Shown piece after piece: positions 62,740 to 64,000 of a DNA stretch of 64,000 nucleotides; position 1 is the first letter of the stretch; every line of letters starts with the position of its first letter. Made by a program: the position numbers and the translations under genes. The notes beneath the pieces were generated by a model that saw only the letters and a list, made by a program, of their open reading frames with translations, had not been told where the DNA came from and did no database searches. The DNA comes from Nostoc foliaceum FACHB-393. GTDB taxonomy: Bacteria; Cyanobacteriota; Cyanobacteriia; Cyanobacteriales; Nostocaceae. The DNA lies in contig NZ_JACJTD010000004.1 in the NCBI RefSeq assembly GCF_014698505.1, forward strand, positions 235,089 to 299,088, written 5' to 3'.

Positions 62740-63666
62740 TTATGCCTCTAATTTTGCCGAGTCTATTACCGCCTTTCGCTCCCAAATCCAATCGAGTAAA
62801 ATCGGATTAACTAACTCCGGTGCTTCATCCTGGGGACAATGCCCTACTCCCTCTAAAGGGATAAACTTTTCTACCTGCGGGAAGTTGGCTAATTCTCTAC
62901 CTAACTTAATTGGTTCCCACGGGTCTGCTGTTCCCCATAAGATAATTGCAGGACAGGCTAACAGTGGTAAAAGGTCTTCTGGTAGAGGCCCTGTAGAATA
63001 AGAAGTAAAGGCAAGGAACACAGCTACAGCACCCGGATCACTTGCTGGTGAAGTGAGAATATCTACCAACTCATCTGTCACCATCTCAGCATTCGCGTAT
63101 GCTTGCAGCAGAATTTTCCGCACCGTTTTCGGTTTGGCGAGTTGATTGAAAAAGAAATCACCAATTGGTTTAATAGATAACAGGCGTTGCAGTAGAGGCG
63201 CTCCGTAACGACGAGACAAAGGTAAAGTTACCCGTTTGCGATCGTGCAACAGCCGTAAAGAACAGTTAAGCAAAGCAACTCCTAAGGCAATATCTGGGTT
63301 GCTTACTGCTGCTTGCATGGCTACAATACAGCCAATAGAATTTCCGACTAAAAAAGCTGGCTCACCAACAACTTCGCGGCAAAAATCTGCTACTTGCTGT
63401 CCCCAAGTTTCTAGTGTGTAGGCAATTTTTTCACCAGGTTTAGGTTTTGCGGAAGCCCCAAAACCAATCAAATCGATCGCATAAACACGGCAATTTTCCG
63501 CTAATACGGGAATATTTTTTCGCCAGTGCCACCAAGAAGCGCCAAATCCATGCACCAGAACAACAGCTGGGCCAGTGGTTCCTTGGGTTTGATAGCAAAT
63601 AGGGAAATCTTGCCAAATCCAGGTTTTTGTAGAGGTAAGTGCTGTTTTTGAACTTGAGGTTGTCAT
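62740..63666 (-). CDS. Alpha/beta-hydrolase
   Basis: 308 residues from ATG 63666 (MTTSSSKTALTSTKTWIW), chosen over ATG 63708. Complete fold: VLVHGFGASWWHWRKNIPVLAEN (oxyanion HG), nucleophile Ser in VGNSIGC (GxSxG), Asp in LWGTADPWEPI and His in GVGHCPQDE. The W-R-NIP and the DLIGFGAS patterns match plastid/cyanobacterial pheophytinase- and dephytylase-like hydrolases; the substrate is not fixed. Convergent with the peptide cluster. Confidence 0.88.
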   Translation of the reverse strand: MTTSSSKTALTSTKTWIWQDFPICYQTQGTTGPAVVLVHGFGASWWHWRKNIPVLAENCRVYAIDLIGFGASAKPKPGEKIAYTLETWGQQVADFCREVVGEPAFLVGNSIGCIVAMQAAVSNPDIALGVALLNCSLRLLHDRKRVTLPLSRRYGAPLLQRLLSIKPIGDFFFNQLAKPKTVRKILLQAYANAEMVTDELVDILTSPASDPGAVAVFLAFTSYSTGPLPEDLLPLLACPAIILWGTADPWEPIKLGRELANFPQVEKFIPLEGVGHCPQDEAPELVNPILLDWIWERKAVIDSAKLEA

Positions 63667-63939
63667 GGGAAGTTTGATGAAACAAGGGTAAAAGCCTTTT
63701 AGCAGCAAGGCGCAAGTAAAATTGTTTTGAATTGGAATAAAATTTATCAGATTTTCAAAGTAAATCCTTTGCTCTAGTGATAACTTAGACGTACACCGCG
63801 AAAGCTTCTAGGCTAATAACACTAGCATCAAGCTGATAGTTTTATCCAGCATAGAGAGTTTTCATTTTGTTTATAGAATCCATTTGACATCTTTTACTAT
63901 CTTGAAGTACAGTTACCGCAAAAGCCGTATCCAGCAGTC
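63667..63939. other. Intergenic region before an IS5-type element
   Basis: About 270 bp between divergent genes. The stretch CATTTGACATCTTTTACTATCTTGAAGTACAG just before the transposase start probably includes the left IS end, but its inverted partner is outside the window. Confidence 0.4.
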
Positions 63940-64000
63940 ATGCCGTACTCTAGCAGCCTAACAGACGAAGAGTGGGAAATCCTTGAACCCCTACTGCCGA
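63940..64000 (+). CDS. IS5-family transposase, N-terminus only (cut by window end)
   Basis: The 20 codons present (MPYSSSLTDEEWEILEPLLP) match the N-terminus of cyanobacterial IS5/IS1031-type transposases, a DUF4096-like segment. Continues past base 64000. Whether the element is intact cannot be told. Confidence 0.75.
   Translation, partial: MPYSSSLTDEEWEILEPLLP

Overview
The window looks like chromosomal DNA of a filamentous, Nostoc-type cyanobacterium. The signs are very many GCGATCGC (HIP1) octamers, heptanucleotide tandem repeats such as (ATTCGTA)n and (GTTAGGA)n, a family of interspersed GCGTAGC/CTACGC palindromes, an OprB-type porin with an SLH domain, phytochrome and cyanobacteriochrome GAF kinases, and a DUF4278 protein. 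The assignment rests on these features only; no marker gene was aligned.

Layout. 1-6.5 kb: a sugar-uptake block (ABC ATPase cut by the window edge, ABC permease, sugar-porter permease, OprB-type porin) in the same order as the fructose/glucose uptake cluster I recall from Nostoc punctiforme. 7-18 kb: a NADAR protein, a large knotless-phytochrome-like histidine kinase, a TIR-like nucleotide-binding protein, a PhnD-like lipoprotein divergent from a haem-binding Tll0287/HAMP membrane protein, a Ser/Thr kinase, a DUF4278 protein and an MltA transglycosylase. 18.2-23.5 kb: a DUF938 methyltransferase gene split by a group II twintron; the inner intron sits inside domain V of the outer one, and each carries an RT with an HNH domain. 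23.7-28.7 kb: an RHH-Mop protein, a CBS protein with a HEPN-like C-terminus, an acireductone-dioxygenase-like cupin, a photolyase and two overlapping small genes. 28.8-42.3 kb: two glycosyltransferases, a PAS/GAF/GGDEF diguanylate cyclase, LepA, an RHH protein, a GAF histidine kinase, an Nfu-type scaffold and a GH57 hydrolase. 42.3-43.1 kb: nested wrecks of an IS200 and an IS630 element. 43.2-54.3 kb: a RppA-like regulator, short-form HisG, a three-gene phosphorelay operon headed by a two-cysteine (DXCF) cyanobacteriochrome kinase, a secreted protein, YchF, a Pro-rich peptide, YidD and a phytol-kinase-like protein.

54.7-62.7 kb is the most distinctive accessory locus: five small double-glycine-leader peptide genes, plus a sixth divergent one, around an HlyD-type adaptor and a C39-peptidase ABC exporter. 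The leaders are conserved; the cores are unrelated (Asn/Ser-rich, acidic Asp/Glu/Gly repeats, Glu run plus basic tail, Gly-Tyr-His-Arg repeats). The peptide genes share the ribosome-binding region, and their spacers share a repeated RNA-like block ending in a hairpin that shows base-pair compensation. No modifying enzyme is seen in the window. The window ends with an alpha/beta hydrolase and the first codons of an IS5-type transposase.

Themes: light, redox and second-messenger signalling; mixotrophic sugar uptake; peptide export; and repeated invasion by small mobile elements (group II introns, IS200, IS630, IS5, MITE-like palindromes).
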